Source: Climacteris rufus | Lineage: Eukaryota; Chordata; Aves; Passeriformes; Climacteridae | NCBI GenBank assembly: GCA_013398175.1 | Contig: VZRZ01007791.1 | Span: forward strand, 1,894,751 to 1,958,750 | Direction of reading: 5' to 3' | DNA: 64,000 bases | Shown: in pieces, positions 11,433 through 26,400 of the stretch | Layout: every line of letters starts with the position of its first letter | How positions within the stretch are numbered: position 1 is the stretch's first letter | Translations under genes and position numbers: made by a program | The notes under the pieces: generated by a model | Database searches by the model: none | The model's input: only the letters and a program-made list of their open reading frames with translations | What the model was told of the DNA's origin: nothing

Positions 11433-14400
11433 CTGTGAAATCAGAAGCAAAGAGGGCTGAGTTAAACAAAGCATCCTGAGAAAAAAAAATTACTTCCCTG
11501 AACAAAAAAGGCTGAAGTCCTTGTCCCAAAAGGCTGCTGCACTAAAATATGCAGATGAGGGCTTGAGTATGAAGTTTACAGAAGCTGTATAGACAATAAA
11601 GCTGAAGACAAGGTAAAATGTAAAACAGTATTCCAGAAAAATGGGGTATTGGCAAAGGGCAAAATATTTCCCATTCAAACAAACTCTAAACCAGCTGAAA
11701 CACAATGAATACTCTGGTTGAAATATCAACATATGTATCAATGCTTCTACCTCAAGGATACTACCACAAAGAGGATTCAGAAAAGGAGCTATTTTTTGCA
11801 CTGTTAGTTGCATAATTGTATCATGCAAGTAATCAGGAAGCCACCAATATGCAAATTTAAAGCTGCTGGACAAATTTAAGGATGCTGGGCTCACATGATT
11901 AAGCACCACTGGGTAGCAATAAATGTTCTCTTAAATGCATCAAACTGGATCATTAAGAAAAAGTGAAGTAATAAGGTCACTTACTATGGCAGCCCCATTG
12001 ACTTGTACCGATTTACATGCAGTACTCAGTGTGGAAGAAGAAAGTCTTTCTGTACTCTGTGTCTCTCTCTGCTGTTTATCCACAACTTTGGAGTCCCTGT
12101 AAGCATCCAGCAGGAACCAAGGCTCATGAAAAGTGAAACTTCAGTATAGATGAATGATTTAATAGTAGGTCTAAAGAGTTTGAGTATGACTATAAGTAGT
12201 TACAGCTATAATTTGCCTAGCACATTACGATTAGCATTGCATTCAAAAATCCTATGAAAAATAGAAAAATATATATTCCTGTGGAACTTTACACTACCTG
12301 TAACTTGTGATGTATTGATAGCATTTGGCTATTCAGTTATTTGTTTTTCAGGTTTCAAATAAAATGTTACCAGAAAACTTTCTTTACAGTATAGACATCA
12401 GTACTGCCCACAGGGCTGTGGGTTTACTCTCTCTGTTTCAAAGCTATCTAAATACAAGACAGTAAGGTACTCATTAAACTTCTAAATACTCAGAGAAACT
12501 AAACCACAACACTAAACTTTTGTCTGCTAAATGACTATTATGATTGAATCACTATTATGATATTGTTCAGAAATTAAGCTTTATTGCCTTTACTACAAGT
12601 ACAACAAAATATTACTTCTTTCGTTGATTAAGATTTTAATAGCTATTTACATTGTTGTGTCTGATGAAAGAAAATGCAAATGTAATTCAGAGCAGAATAA
12701 TTATACCCATGTAATTAAGTGCTTACTCAGTAGGCTGGGGTGGCGAAGGAGACCTTTCAAAGGTCCTGGGCAATGTAGAAGAAACTGGTAACGGCTCTCG
12801 AGGAATTCCCGATGGAATAGTGTTTGTACTTGCATCCACATTAATGTTCTGAAGGAGGAAAAAAAGGCACAGAAGGACAATCAAAATATCCAATTGACTG
12901 AAAATTAGCAAAACCAGGAAACAGTTTACAGTTTGATTTATGAGGGTACATTGACTATAGGAAGGTACAGAGGGAGCTAATATATGTATATTGTAATGAA
13001 TACATTATTTCTTCCTTTATGTTTATTTGGAAACAGAGACAAACAAATAACACACTGTGGTTATTTCCAAAAAAGCTGTAAGGTTAGGTCCCTTTGGGAC
13101 ATATCTGGATGACAAAATCACCTAGAATCATAGAATCATTAAAGTTGGAGAAGACTTCCAAGATTGTGGAGTCCAACCTTTGACTGACCATCACCTTTGT
13201 CAACTAGACCATGGCACTAAGTGCCACATCCAGTAATTACCTGAACACTTCCTGGGATGATGACACCACCATCTCCCTGGGCATCCTGTTCCAATGCTTA
13301 ACCACCCTTTCAGTGAACAAATTTTTCCTGATGTCCAACCTGAGCCTGCCCTGGCACAGCTTGAGGCCCTTTTCTCTTGTCCTGTCACTGGCTGCCTTGG
13401 AGAAGAGCCGACCCTTACATGGCTACACCCTCCTTTAAGGCAATTGCAGAGAGTGAAAAGGTCTCCCCTGAGTCTCCTGTTCTCCAGGCTAAACAATCCC
13501 AACCCCCTCAGCTGTCCCTCACAGGACCTGTGCTCCAGATCTCTCCCCAGCTCTGCTGCCTTTGGTTGGACATGCTCCAGCACCTCAAAGTCTTTCTTGT
13601 AGTGAGTGGCCAAAACTCAACATAGCATTTGAGATGCAGCCATATCAGTGCCCAGAAGAGGGGGACAATCACTGCCCTGGTCCTGCTGGCCACACCATTT
13701 CTGATAAAGGCCAGGACGCCACTGGCCTCTCGCCCACCTTGCTCATGTTCAGCCACTGTTTACCAGGACCTCCAGGTTCTTTTCTGCTGGGCCACTTTCC
13801 AGTCACTCTTCCCCCAGCCTGTAGCACTGCCTGAGGTTGTTGTGNGTGGCCAAAACTCAACATAGCATTTGAGATGCAGCCATATCAGTGCCCAGAAGAG
13901 GGGGACAATCACTGCCCTGGTCCTGCTGGCCACACCATTTCTGATAAAGGCCAGGATGCCACTGGCCTCTCGCCCACCTCGCTCATGTTCAGCCACTGTT
14001 TACCAGGACCTCCAGGTTCTTTTCTGCTGGGCCACTTTCCAGTCACTCTTCCCCCAGCCTGTAGCACTGCCTGAGGTTGTTGTGTGACCCAGATGCAGGA
14101 CCCAGCACTTGGCCTTGCTGAACCTCACACAATTGGCCTTGGCCCATCCATCCAGCCTGTCCAGATCCCTCTGCAGAGCCTTCCTGCCCTCCAGCAGATC
14201 AACACTTCTACCCAACTTAGTGCTGTCTGTGAACCTACTGAGGGTGCCCTCAATCCCCTCATCCAGATCATCAATAAAGTTATTAAACCAGACTGGCCCT
14301 AATACTGAGCCCTGGGGAACTCCATCAGTGACTGGAATTAGTGACTTATTTTAACCTGGAAATTCTGCACCTGCTGGTTAAAAAGCAGGCTTTGCACCTG

Positions 14401-17400
14401 TTCACATACCCACAGGCAGCCTATGAAGACAAAAGTCTCCTAGAGCTGTGCACTAAGAATTATCTTCTTCAATAACTCTGCTTCATTCCAGCACAATGAT
14501 TTGCTACCAAGCAGAAGAGGCTTTTTCCATAGCCCTCAAAAGATTCTGCTAGTGCCAAGCGATACTGAGCTTCCAGATAAAGGCCAAATAGGTCCAAGAT
14601 GCATGCATTAATTTAAAGTGTCACAAAATAAGGAAAGAGAAAGACAACTTTGTATCCTGAAAAACATATCTCACATTTATAACCATTTAGTTTGTTTCAA
14701 AGGGTGCTATTTTCTTTGTATTGCTTCTGACCTGTCTCATCCTAAAAACTCTAAAACCCAAGCAGAAGGGAAAAACAATGGGAGAACAAAAGCACAAAAG
14801 TAACAAGATAGCTCTCCTTTTCCCCCCAGCCCAGCCAACATTCAAAAGGGCATAAAACCTAAAACTCCTGTGGTCACTGTTATAACAGAAAATGGCATTT
14901 GATGACACTGTTTTAAAATCAGGCAACACAGATTATTGCAGTAGATCTAAGCCCAGTTTGATTCAAAGTAAAAGTAAGGCCGCAGGTGTTTAGAAATAAC
15001 AGAACAGCTTTTATAGTTTTACTCACTGTTAATAGTGTGTGCAAAGGCTTGAAATTGCAAGCTACTGAGCATTCTGGCCCAAGTGCAATTAGAACTCGTA
15101 GGTACATGGTTAAGTGTGAATAGCTTGAAGTCAAGCAGACATGCAAGAGCTTTTCCTTGCCAAAACACTGAGCCTTTGATCTGACAGCGCTGCATTTCCT
15201 GGTTACAAAATGTGGGATAACTACCTGCCATTCCCCAGAGCTACATCTAGAAGAGCACCACTAAGCAAAGAGCATGAAGATATAATGCTTGGATAACAAC
15301 TGTTGGAAACTATAGACCTTTAGTCCACTCAGCTTCTGTACATTGGACTTGGCCATCTATAAAACAAGAGAACCACTGTGTAACTCCAGTGCTTTGTAAC
15401 AATACGTAAGGTGACATGAAAAAACACTGAGATCAAGGTGAGAAGCAGCCTGTATACATTGGCAAGACTCTGACATTGGCTCAAACGCCTTTGTAGCAGA
15501 ACACAATTGCTCTTTGGAGCCAGCTGCTGTTATCTTACTCTTTATTGAAATGCCAACAAGGAAAGGTAGCATAATCCCTTTCTTCCACACAATGGTACAG
15601 AATAACTCCGGAAAAAGAAACTGGTAAATCGAAGGATGGTTTATAACGTGTCAGTGCATTGCAGTATCATTAAACCTCAGTGTGTGACTGATATGAAGAC
15701 TGCCTCTACAGGGGAGAAGTCTAAGTTCTCTACAGTAAGTACAGTGCAAAGCAAGTACTAGATTTGTCAAGGGGGAACAAGGGCTTTCAGCTGCAGTATT
15801 AACAGCAAGGTATTTAAATCTTGAAATACAATAGTAAAAAAATACTTTGCAAGCGACAGAGGTGCAACACTTTAAAAATGAATAGATCTTACCCATGAAC
15901 AGCCTCCAATCCTAGTACTGGCTGACAGTAAGTTAAGTTAAACGTTGCTCTTGCCGTGGCTTTGAACTGCACATTCCCCCTGAATTCAACCCTGGAACAC
16001 AGTCACCCCTCTCACAAGGCAGAGTAGATGTCTTGCCTGTACAAGCACTGCCTCGGGTGCAGTCTGCCCCTCCTGCCTCCCCCTTCTTTTACCAACAAAT
16101 ACCCTCTCTCTATCCAACCCTGACCTGATCGCACCAAAGAAAACACTCCTGCAATAGGCTGGGTTTAGAGAAGACACATGAGAGATTGTGGTGGTTCACC
16201 AGGCTGCTTTGCACTGCTGATCCAGGGGTTAACTTCTTCAGTTGTGGTACAGTTAGAAAAACACAAGTTAAATCAGAGCTAACAAAAAAAGCCAATATAG
16301 ACTTAATAGCCCAGAGCATTCCACAGTGCAGAGGGTTATATGAGTCTTGCTGGAGGAGAACACACTGTCACTCACAGATGGCATGGGAAAGACAGTTCTA
16401 AGAATGAAATCTATGAACAGCTACTGAACATTAATTTTCAACTGCATCTCTACTACATCTATGCAGCAGTGGTTGCCAAGTTATTCTGGTGTATTTTTAT
16501 CCTTCTGAGGAATATGACAAGACAACGCTGGGATCCAGCTGGTTTTGGTAGCAGTTCTTGTTCCAGCTATGATGCCTAGTGTACTGAGATCATCTAGGCA
16601 GCTTCTTTATTTCAGTGCTTAGAAGTTTGTCACTTTAAAGTGTTTTATATACAACTCGGAAGTTTTACTTTCCAACAGAAGGAAAATGTATCACATACTT
16701 TTCACCTGAGTCTATCAAAATGCCTGAGGCAGTTATGAACAGCAAAGAGCACATTTTCTAATCTCTGCTATTAACATCTACTTGTTATACTGGTGCTCAT
16801 ATTCCACATTATTTCCAAGAAAATACCCAACAAATTCTAAGATGTAAGTGAAGAAGGCAGCAGCACATCATTTGACAGCTGTTTTTTAAAAACATTTCTT
16901 AAGACCCATGTAAACCCACAAGTTATTTCCATGTATAAGCCACCAAATCTGAAAACAAGAGGTATGCAATTCTTTTGTTTTCCCAACAAAAATGAACGCC
17001 CGCTACTCACTCTTTCTTTTGATGTTCCTATTACCACACTGGACAGTCTGTTTTCAAATAGGTCTTCAGTCTTTAAATTGCCAGCAGCCCCGGGTAATGG
17101 AGGAAAGCTAGATAAACCCAATTCAAAGCTGGGAGAGGGAGGTTTTGGGGGTGGTGGAGACTGTGTTTGGCCTCTCTGGAATAGAAATAACATGTTGAGG
17201 TTACTGCACTAGATGACAGAAAAGATGTGCAACTCTAAACTGTATTTTGCACTTGATTTATATCAGAAAATCCCTAGAAAAAGCTCCCCCACCCCATCTC
17301 CCAGGAAAATCACACAATATTTAGGAATAGATGCTTTCATTTTCCATTATTGCACTTAAAATATGTAATTATTATTTAAATGTCATGGCATATGCAAAAG

Positions 17401-20400
17401 CTTTAGTAATACTGGCACAGTAAGAAAAGTCTTCTCACTGACCCTTCCTTGGAGACAGACACACTGACACAGAAAGAAGAACAGACTGGCTTAGGTATCA
17501 TGTTACACTGAAAATATAATGCCCATTTATGTGCAGTTAGCAACATCCTAAATTAAAAGATAGGAGTCAACAAGAATCTTATTTTCAGATGTATCAAGAA
17601 ATGGCAAGACAGCATGCCTTGGATGCAGTACAGACAACAACAATTTACATCTAATTAGTATTAACCTATATGGTCTCTGTAAAAATGCTAAGGTAAGTGT
17701 CAAAACTATTTTTGAAACAGAGACTTTTTCTAACTAAATCTAAGAAGAAAAACAATGCCTCAAGCAAAAAAGCAAAATCATTATGCTAAATGCAACTATT
17801 CTGCACTACAGACAGTAGTGCAGGAGTTAAAAGTACCACAAGTAAAGATCACTTGTGAGGGCTGCTGGTAAGGATTTGTGAAGCTAAATTATATTTACAC
17901 AGGAAAACTAAAACTCCTTTTGTAATATGCTGTAACTGAAGTTACCAATTAACTTCATCTACATCATGTAAACAAAGAAGTAACTCTTTCTTGACCGTGG
18001 TGAGGCCTGTGCCAAGATAATCTCTGCTGTAAAATACCAAATGTAAAATAATCTTTAAAACAGTTCCTACTTTGAAAAGAAAAATACAAGTATATCGTCA
18101 AGACAGTGCAAATGTGAGAACAATGCCTCTGGACAAAAAGAACAACAGGTGCAAGACTACCTTTGAGGCCTTTTCATAAACTACTCATTATGTTAAAAGA
18201 ATTGTGTGCCAAGGGGGAAGTAGGAAAAGAACAAAGACAGAAGCAAGAACAACTGCACCTCCCAGGACACAGCAGAAGAGTGCTACAGCAATGGAGACTG
18301 CAGATCTCTAAAACTGAAGACAGATGACCTGTCAAAGGTCAGGGAAAGAGACTACACTTTTCCAGCTCCAACTGCAAGAGGAACAACTTGAATTTTTAAG
18401 AGTCATTCTTCAAATCACAACACCTGCTTTCCTTAAGGGGACTGAAGTTCTGCAATAGAAAATACTTTTATGTTACAAATATTTTAAGTTGCACAGTTGA
18501 GTCCTAAAACCCTCAACATATTAAGAATGGCATTAATATCTTAAATTAGCAGGATGAGGGAGGACTTCAATGAATTTTAAGCTAACTGCATACAATTTCT
18601 TAAGTTAACTTGTTATAAGTTGAGTAACTCGCTTGTGTTTATAGAAACACAAAGAAACAATCTGATCAAAAAGTTTCATGCTCTTCTTCATGCAAATGTA
18701 CATACACTCCATAATTTTTCCTTTGAAAAGAAAAATGTTCTACAGAAATAATTACTCCATTCAAATACAACTGGTTTTAGTGATGTTCTGTGTACACTAT
18801 CTAATTGCTACAGCATCACACAAGAAATGGGATACTGGACTCAATTATTTCCACAGTCTAAAAGTGGTCAAATTTTAATCTTTTGCTTCAGAGTGCACTC
18901 CAAGGCAGTGTACATGGTTGTGGATGTGCAGCAGCTCTCACCTCTGCTCAGGTGCAGCACTGGACACTACAGACTAAAGATTCATGAGCCAGAAGAGACT
19001 AGAAGGAACCTGGCTGCACAGGCTGCAATTATAGCCTGGTGCTGACAGAAGGCAACTGTAGGTCTCCAAAGAAGGAGGAGGAGTTTCTACATTCAAAGTT
19101 CAAATAATCTTTGCACTCAGCTCTGTCAGAGCTGCTGCTCTGCTCAAGAAGAGTGTCCAAGGTAATTCTTTCACTCCAGTCACCCACACACGTAACCTGT
19201 ACCACTTCCTTGTTCTTTTAAATACAAAAAAAAGCTAACAGGAAAAGTTCAATCTAAAAAATCAAGCAGCTTTGAAAGGGCAAAATGAAGAAGTACTAAG
19301 AATCCTGTAAGTAATCTGATCTTGCTGGCTTTGGGAAGTTTGACAAGAAATAAAAGCAACCAAAGAGAAGGAATCACTTGCTGAACTTTCATGCTCCTTT
19401 ATCTAAGTTCACTAAGGCCACTCAGCAGCAGGAGCCACAAACACACAAATACAACGATTCCAGACCTTAGGAAAGTGTTATGGCTCATGGAGTAATGTTA
19501 TTTTACAATTATAACATGAATAAGGAAATAACCTGGTTCAACTTTGTGAATATGTCATGTGTGGCAAAAATGAACTGTAGAGAAATGATTTGTTTTATCA
19601 CATCAAACCTTGAATCCTATAAAAAATGGTTTTTCTCTTCTACACAATGTCCAGTGCAGACTTTTCAAGGATCAAGGTTACTTTGGTATTAACTTTCTAT
19701 TTCAGTTTACTACAACTGTAGTATTTCAATAGTGTTAGCATATGCTTTAAGAAACAGAACTGACCCTTAATAACAAATATTTTTGCTATACATTATGGCA
19801 CAAGGATCTAGAAAATGTTCTTCAATGTCTACATGATTGATAACCAAATATCAAGTGTTTTCAACTTTAGCTTAGCTGTTTAGCTCTCCTGAACATGAAC
19901 ACTGGCATGCTGACAAACACTAGGATTGAAATTTTTTGAGCAATTTTAACTTTTCCCTGACTTCTGCTTTAATGGACAATCCTCTCTGATACCCAAATGC
20001 AGTAAACTCATGTGACTAATGAGCTGCTGTCTTCAATCAACTGAGATACACAACTGCTTGTGCAGTAACTTCTTTCACTTGCTACTCCACATAATATCCA
20101 CACTATTGCCTTGTTACCCTACTTTTTCTACAGACAAGTAAGATTAAGGACACTCACTGTAAACTTGTCCTCCCTTTTCTTTCGGTAGCCATAGGAGTTT
20201 TTCCTAAGGGAAAGAAAGCAGATATCAGAACCTTGCTTATAAATGGATGGAAAGCAGTTAATGAAAACAGAAGAAATAAATTCAAATTGCTATCTCATCC
20301 TTCTTCATTCTTAAAAGGTTACTAAGAAAAGTTTTTGGGAAAAATTCCTAGCAAGCTCTCATTAAAATAAAGGTATAGCTCTTATACAAATCATCATACG

Positions 20401-23400
20401 AATACTTGGTTACAAGTAATTCCTGCATTAAAAGCATCTCAGTAGAGATTACATATAAGGATTAGACAAAATATTACAGTATCCAAAGAAGGGTTTTAGG
20501 ATTTTTTTGTATACCAATGTAACTTCTCAAATACAGCTAACTATTTTCAATCCAGGTAAAGCTCCTCCAAAACATTTTCAGCACTTTGCCCCCAGCCGTG
20601 CTTCAGCTAAAGCCCCCCCATGCAGTAGTGTAAAATTTGCAGTGCATTCTAATTCAGTTTCAATACATTTTTAAAGTTTTTTCTGTTTGACTTTTATTAT
20701 TCTAAATGTATTCAATACTGAAACATTGGAACATAAATCTAAGTACTGACTATTCCTGTACATTTCTGTAGTCTATAGTTTGAGCAATTTTGTTTCCTGA
20801 GTTCTTAATCATACTTTCATCCATTAGTTGTAACACAATTTGGCAAATGAGATTTAGAGATCTATTACAATCCTTGCACAAAATCCCCATTTAATTTTAC
20901 AATGATACAAATCTAAAATAGGATCATCTGCAAAACACTTATCTTCCAATTCAGTAAGTCACTCAAAATGTGATTTACTTGGAGACATAAATACAGCCAT
21001 TATTAAAGCTGCACAATATTTTTATAAAGCACATATTAAAACCCTACTGTATTTTAAAAAATTCCAATTTTCAGCTCCCTAGGTAGTTGGTTGTGTTTTT
21101 AATTTGGCTGGTTTTTAAAGCTGCATAACAATTTCCTCAGTTGCACGCAGCCCTTTGTGCTCCCTCCATACCAATACATCATCTTTGTTGTTGTGTATGC
21201 CCAATTTGGTCAAAATTCTGATCTTTCAACTGAAAAAGTTAAGAATGAGCACTGCTAATACAGGTTTAGGTGCACAATCTACACTGCTGAACAATGGAAT
21301 TGGAAGAACTTCATTGAGGTCAAATAATAGACAAAAATTTTCTTACACCAGATAAAGAAAGGCTGGAGGGTTAGGTCTTACGGCTATAAAGTGTTCCTCA
21401 GTTGCCAATAATGATTTTCATCTGGTAGGGAAGTATGCAAGTCCACTTTGCATTTGTTCTGTATTGAGCACTTTCTGCCAACTACTTTGCAAGATTTCAG
21501 GTTCGGGGAGGGAATCTCAGTTTAAAGCAGAACTGGAAACAGTAACACCACCACAGCTCTATACACTAAACAGAGCAGTTTAGAAGCAGCAACACTTGGT
21601 TGTTCAGAGGCCAAGTGCAGAGCACACTCACCTTCCTCTGCCCAGCCCAGGGGAGGAGTCAACGCTGCTCTGCTCCATGCGGCCCGTCCCTACTTCCCTC
21701 TTGGCGTAGCTCGTGCTGGCGCTCTGCATCCGCGTCCGGCCTTGGCCCGGCTGCCGCGTCTGGGGGCTCCTGACGCCATTGATTAAACGATCAGCAGAAA
21801 AGTTGAATATTGTAGGACTGTCTAGAAGCCCAGGTCCCCTTTCTGCACTGGGTATTGTATGTCGTATATGAGACTTGCTAGGATTCCTATAAATTCAAAA
21901 GTCATTTCAACATACGCGCTATCAGAGATCTTCTGAGGCCTAAGCCTATTCACAGAATTCAGAAGAAGCAAGGTCTTCAGTCCTTTATCACTTATTTCAT
22001 TTATAGGAATGATCAATATTCATTTTAACAGGTCATGGGAATTACCAAAATTAACCTTTTCACTGTCTGTTTTCAACTGTGCCTTTACCATATGAATAAC
22101 CCTGCCGATCACGTCATCTTTCATATTATTTCAGCTGAATACCCTAAATCACAAAACAGAGAAGTTCTCAGCTTCCAGACTATCCATTTCAATCTTGAAA
22201 CACTACATCCATTAACAACAGGAGCACCATCTGCCCTTTGGCACCAGGTTTATTTTCACAAGTATTCTCAAGTTAGCTGGTGTTACTAAAATAAGCAGAT
22301 GAAAACCCCATGTGCCAGATAATACAACAGTATGCATGTTGTCAAAAGATGGATGAACTTGCCTGTTCCTGGGAGGGTATTGTCTGAGTGTTGTCAGTGG
22401 AGAAGCAGCAGGCTTGAAGGTTGGAGATGTGAACCCATTGATAAATCCAGTATTTGGAAACGGTGTTACCTAAAAAAATGTATTGCATGCTCATCACTAT
22501 GAACAAACGGAGTATTACTTTTCTTAATCCCATATTTTTTTGTCATTCTATGCAGGACAGTAATTAAAAGATTGGCTCAAACAGCAATAGAGTATTTGTC
22601 TAGTGCCTTGTAGCTAACTTACAAAATTTCCAAAAAACCCCCAAACTTCTGTTTTTCTGAGAGAACAGCCACTACACATATTCAGCTTCTGGTAGTCTAA
22701 GCGGATTGAAAAACATCAAGCCAAAATTCTTGGCTGTAAGTTAAATTCTCCTTCTATTTCACACCATACTATGCATGACTTCGGAATACAGAGATATTTC
22801 TTCGTCAGAGCCTCTAATCTACACGGCCTGTAATTGTTTCTCTTATAATTTATACATGAATACCTCCCTAAAAAAAATAACTTCTCTTTAGTTCCTCATT
22901 CTACTTCCAATGACATCTAAATGAAGCCTAGAGAATAAGTGGATGTTAAGTGAAAGTTTGATGCTTTTCACATCTTACCACCTTAGTCTACATGTGAAAC
23001 ACTGTCTTCCTGTCTGAAGAAACATTAGCAAAAGATTTTCTGGAGTGGGTGCATTTCAGTGTCTTGTATTAACAAGATATCTCAAAACCTGAAGCGTGTT
23101 CCAAGTAATTTCTCCAACCTCACTCGCACAATTTTGGTTTTTTATTTAAATGTGTGAGTTTCATTTAAGAAATGTTACTGTTATCACTAGCAAATGCTTG
23201 CTTGTCTTATGCCCCTGAAAATAACTACACTGCAGAACAGTTAAGACTCTTTCTACACTCTATTAAATGATGAGAAACAGCTGTGATTAAGACCATTTGC
23301 TATAAAGGTACATTTACACTTGACTAAGCTTTCTTGCACAAGTTAAATCACTAATCAATGGAAAAGAAAATTTAACACCAAAGTTGTCATGTCAAAACTA

Positions 23401-26400
23401 CTGCCAGCATAACCTAGCATGTGTGACAGCAAATGCTACCTCAGACTCCACAAAAAGGCCATTAGGAATGTAATAAAGCTCCTTGAGGAACAAAGTTTCA
23501 TCAAAATAACGTTCTGAAATGCTTTCTGGTTTAAGAGTTACAACCTGAATGCTGCAAAATTCCATCACAGCTAGTAAGCAACCACTGAACGTGAAAAATA
23601 AGAAGACACTGAACATATTAGGGACCCTAGCAATAGTGAACCCTTCTTTCTTTACAATGATGGGTGATCTTTTTGGAGGAAAAAATGTTGGGTTTTTTAT
23701 TTTCCAATAATACCAAAAGCATCTCCACAGAAGTCACCTGGCTCAAACACAATTTCTTTTCAAATTTTTTTTTCCCCAAGCAGGACAAATGAGATCTTTT
23801 CTCAAATGCTATTAAGTATGTGATGAAGAATGAAGTAGTATTAGAATCCTGAGGACATGTGTTGCCATATTCAAGTTTCAGAACTAAAATGGTGTGCCCA
23901 CACCACTGGTGTATTCAATCTCCAACTGGAGATGAGAGAAAGACAAGTTTATGCTGAAGCAGAATAGAGACACTTTGCTGTATTTTCTCACAAGTCCCTA
24001 CATGCAAACTGCAACCCTGTCTCATGAAAATTATTCCTGTGTCATGGTTCCTCATGATCCCTGTTCTCCTCAAGTGATTTCTATTCAAATATAGCTCTTC
24101 CTACAAAAGAACCAAGAAACATCACGTTACATTCATGTACAAAAAATGCAGCTAACCAATGACAGTACACTGCATAACAGTGAGAGGCAAAGCTCAGACA
24201 GCTGATCTTCTATTTTGACTAAGAAAGGTATGAGACCTTTAATGCTGGCAAACTTCCCTAAAGGATAGGACTAGTAAGCTTTCTGGAATACAAAAAGTTA
24301 CAGGATAACATAAGGCAGATACTCAGTATGCTGTGCCTGAACCTGTGGCTAATTAATCTATGTCTTCCATACCAGTCCCATCCAGCTGCTTCAGTATCCC
24401 AGTGCAAGGCAGTGCCATAGTCAGTTTATCCACAGGAAGATTCACATTCATTGCTGCTGATTAAGGTAGCTTTGTCCTGGAACAACACTGCTCACTATGT
24501 TACCTTGTCTCCTCTGCATTCTGCATCCCCCACAGAAAGCCTTCCCCTGCAAGGGCTCTGGTTCCCTTCCCTGTGTGTGAAGTGTTTAGCACACCAACTT
24601 TTTAATTAGCTGGTGGTTCAGTACAAAGAAAGTTTGCTCAAGTTTGTTCAAGGACACTTTCAGCCTCTGCCAAAAAAACCTCTAAAGAGCTTCTAATTTT
24701 GAGCATTGATACCCTCGTTTCCTTGAGCCCCAAGTGAAGAAGCATTTCCAGAGGGGAGAAAGAGGCTCCAGGTAGGAAACCTCAGCTTCCCAGTCATTAC
24801 AGGAAACTATGTCCACGTTAGTTTTGCAGGGTAACAAAGGCAGACTAAAAGGGGCCAAGCTAATTCTGATGTGACTGTCACAACAGAGAAGATGGAAGCA
24901 GAATTGCAGGATGCAGTAGATGTCTCATTAGAGTGCACAAGGATTTATTCCTACCACCCTAGCTTCAAGGCTTACCAACAGCCCCTTTAAAAAATAATTT
25001 AAAAAGCCATTTAAAGGTGATGCTTTTAATTAGCAAAAGCAATTCTACTTTTTATTGCCAAAACAGATGTTACTATTGCACAGAAAATATTTTGCTTTAA
25101 CAACATGGCAATTCAGCACGTTAACCTAGAACTTAATTTCCTGCTAGAATATCAAGCTAATTTGGCATCTTGACTAATCTTTACTGAAGAACTGTCTAAA
25201 AGGTTTAAGAAGAGAATCACACTCTAGTCTGAGACCAGAAACAATTTTCCAATAATCCGTCTTGTACACCACAGGATGGATTCTGAAGAACTGTTTTTCA
25301 TGAACAATCAGAATCTTAAACTCCCTTCTTCAGGATACATATGCTTCCTACACCTCAATACTTCCTAAGAAAATAATACCAAATTTGCAAAGACTACAAC
25401 TGTTTGACAGTCAGGAGACTTACCAATGAAGGGTCAAGGTAGCTGTGCGTGGCTGACCAGGTCTGTGGGCCAATGAGGCTGTAGAGGGGGAAGTGCTGCT
25501 GGGGACTGTATACTGGAGGTATGTAAAAGGATGTTGTGTAGCGCTGCTGCGTGTACAGGTTCATATCCAGAGGTCTATATCCATTCTTTGGCAAAAATGT
25601 GTTTATAGCTATTGCCTTTGCTTTTATCCTTGCCTGCAAAGGAGATTAGATCATTTATTACTGCAGCCTTTCAAATTAAATCAGGATAGTTCAAACAAAC
25701 AGCTCTCAAACTGTCAGCTACTGCTGTCTCCTTAAAGAACAGCAGGAACAGCTGAATGCTTCCCTGCTGCCTGATGCTGGGCTGGATATACCACTGCCAG
25801 AAACGAGGAAAAGGAGAGATGAAATGGTGTGTGCTACATTTCTGAACCAACCTCCAGGTAAAATGGCCGCTGAGATGGGACAACTTAAATTTATAGTAGA
25901 AAAGACAGTAAGCACTACAAAACTCAGAACATACACATGTGCCCTGCCACAACCCCATAAAGCTCCACTTACCTTAATTGGTTTTCCTTGGAAAGTCTTC
26001 ACTTCTTCTCTAAGGTATCTGTAAGCCTTTAAAAAAATAATTATTATATTTGTCAAATATAATTTAGATAAAGGAAACTTAAATTTTGACAAGCTAAGCC
26101 TAACAATAATTCTTGGAGTGTCTGCTAATGTTACACTATACGAAACACTCACACATCATCTGCATTCAGCAACATTTAACTTATCATTACAGAAGTGCTT
26201 CAGTAGCATTACAAGACTCTAATGGTTATGACTGAAGCATTTCAATGTGTCACCCAAAATATCAATATTCTCAGTAAAAAAAAAAAAGAAAAAAAAGAAA
26301 AAAAAAATCATAGCTTTAGGTAGGAAGCCAGGATATGTGAACAAGGAGAGTTATGTTTAATAGTTACTGGTAAATGGATACTACCTAAGGAGAAGCATTA

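Larger units (their letters stand above)
12849..17010 (-). other. LARP4B: Intron between LARP4B exons 14 and 15, containing a CR1 insertion
   Basis: 4.2 kb. The CR1 element at 13123-14350, with its internal duplication, is listed separately. The rest is AT-rich and shows no exon. Confidence 0.75.

Noticed and set aside
11490..11909. Minus-strand open frame of 139 codons in the last intron
   Set aside because: The sequence is hydrophobic and AT-driven, has no family signature, and lies between two well-supported exons with strong splice sites.
13200..14354. Several 60-137 codon frames on both strands, some appearing twice
   Set aside because: They fall inside the CR1 element and its 240-bp duplication; the repetition comes from the duplication.
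25718..26152. Minus-strand frame of 144 codons as a separate gene
   Set aside because: It is LARP4B exon 9 plus unspliced intron on both sides.
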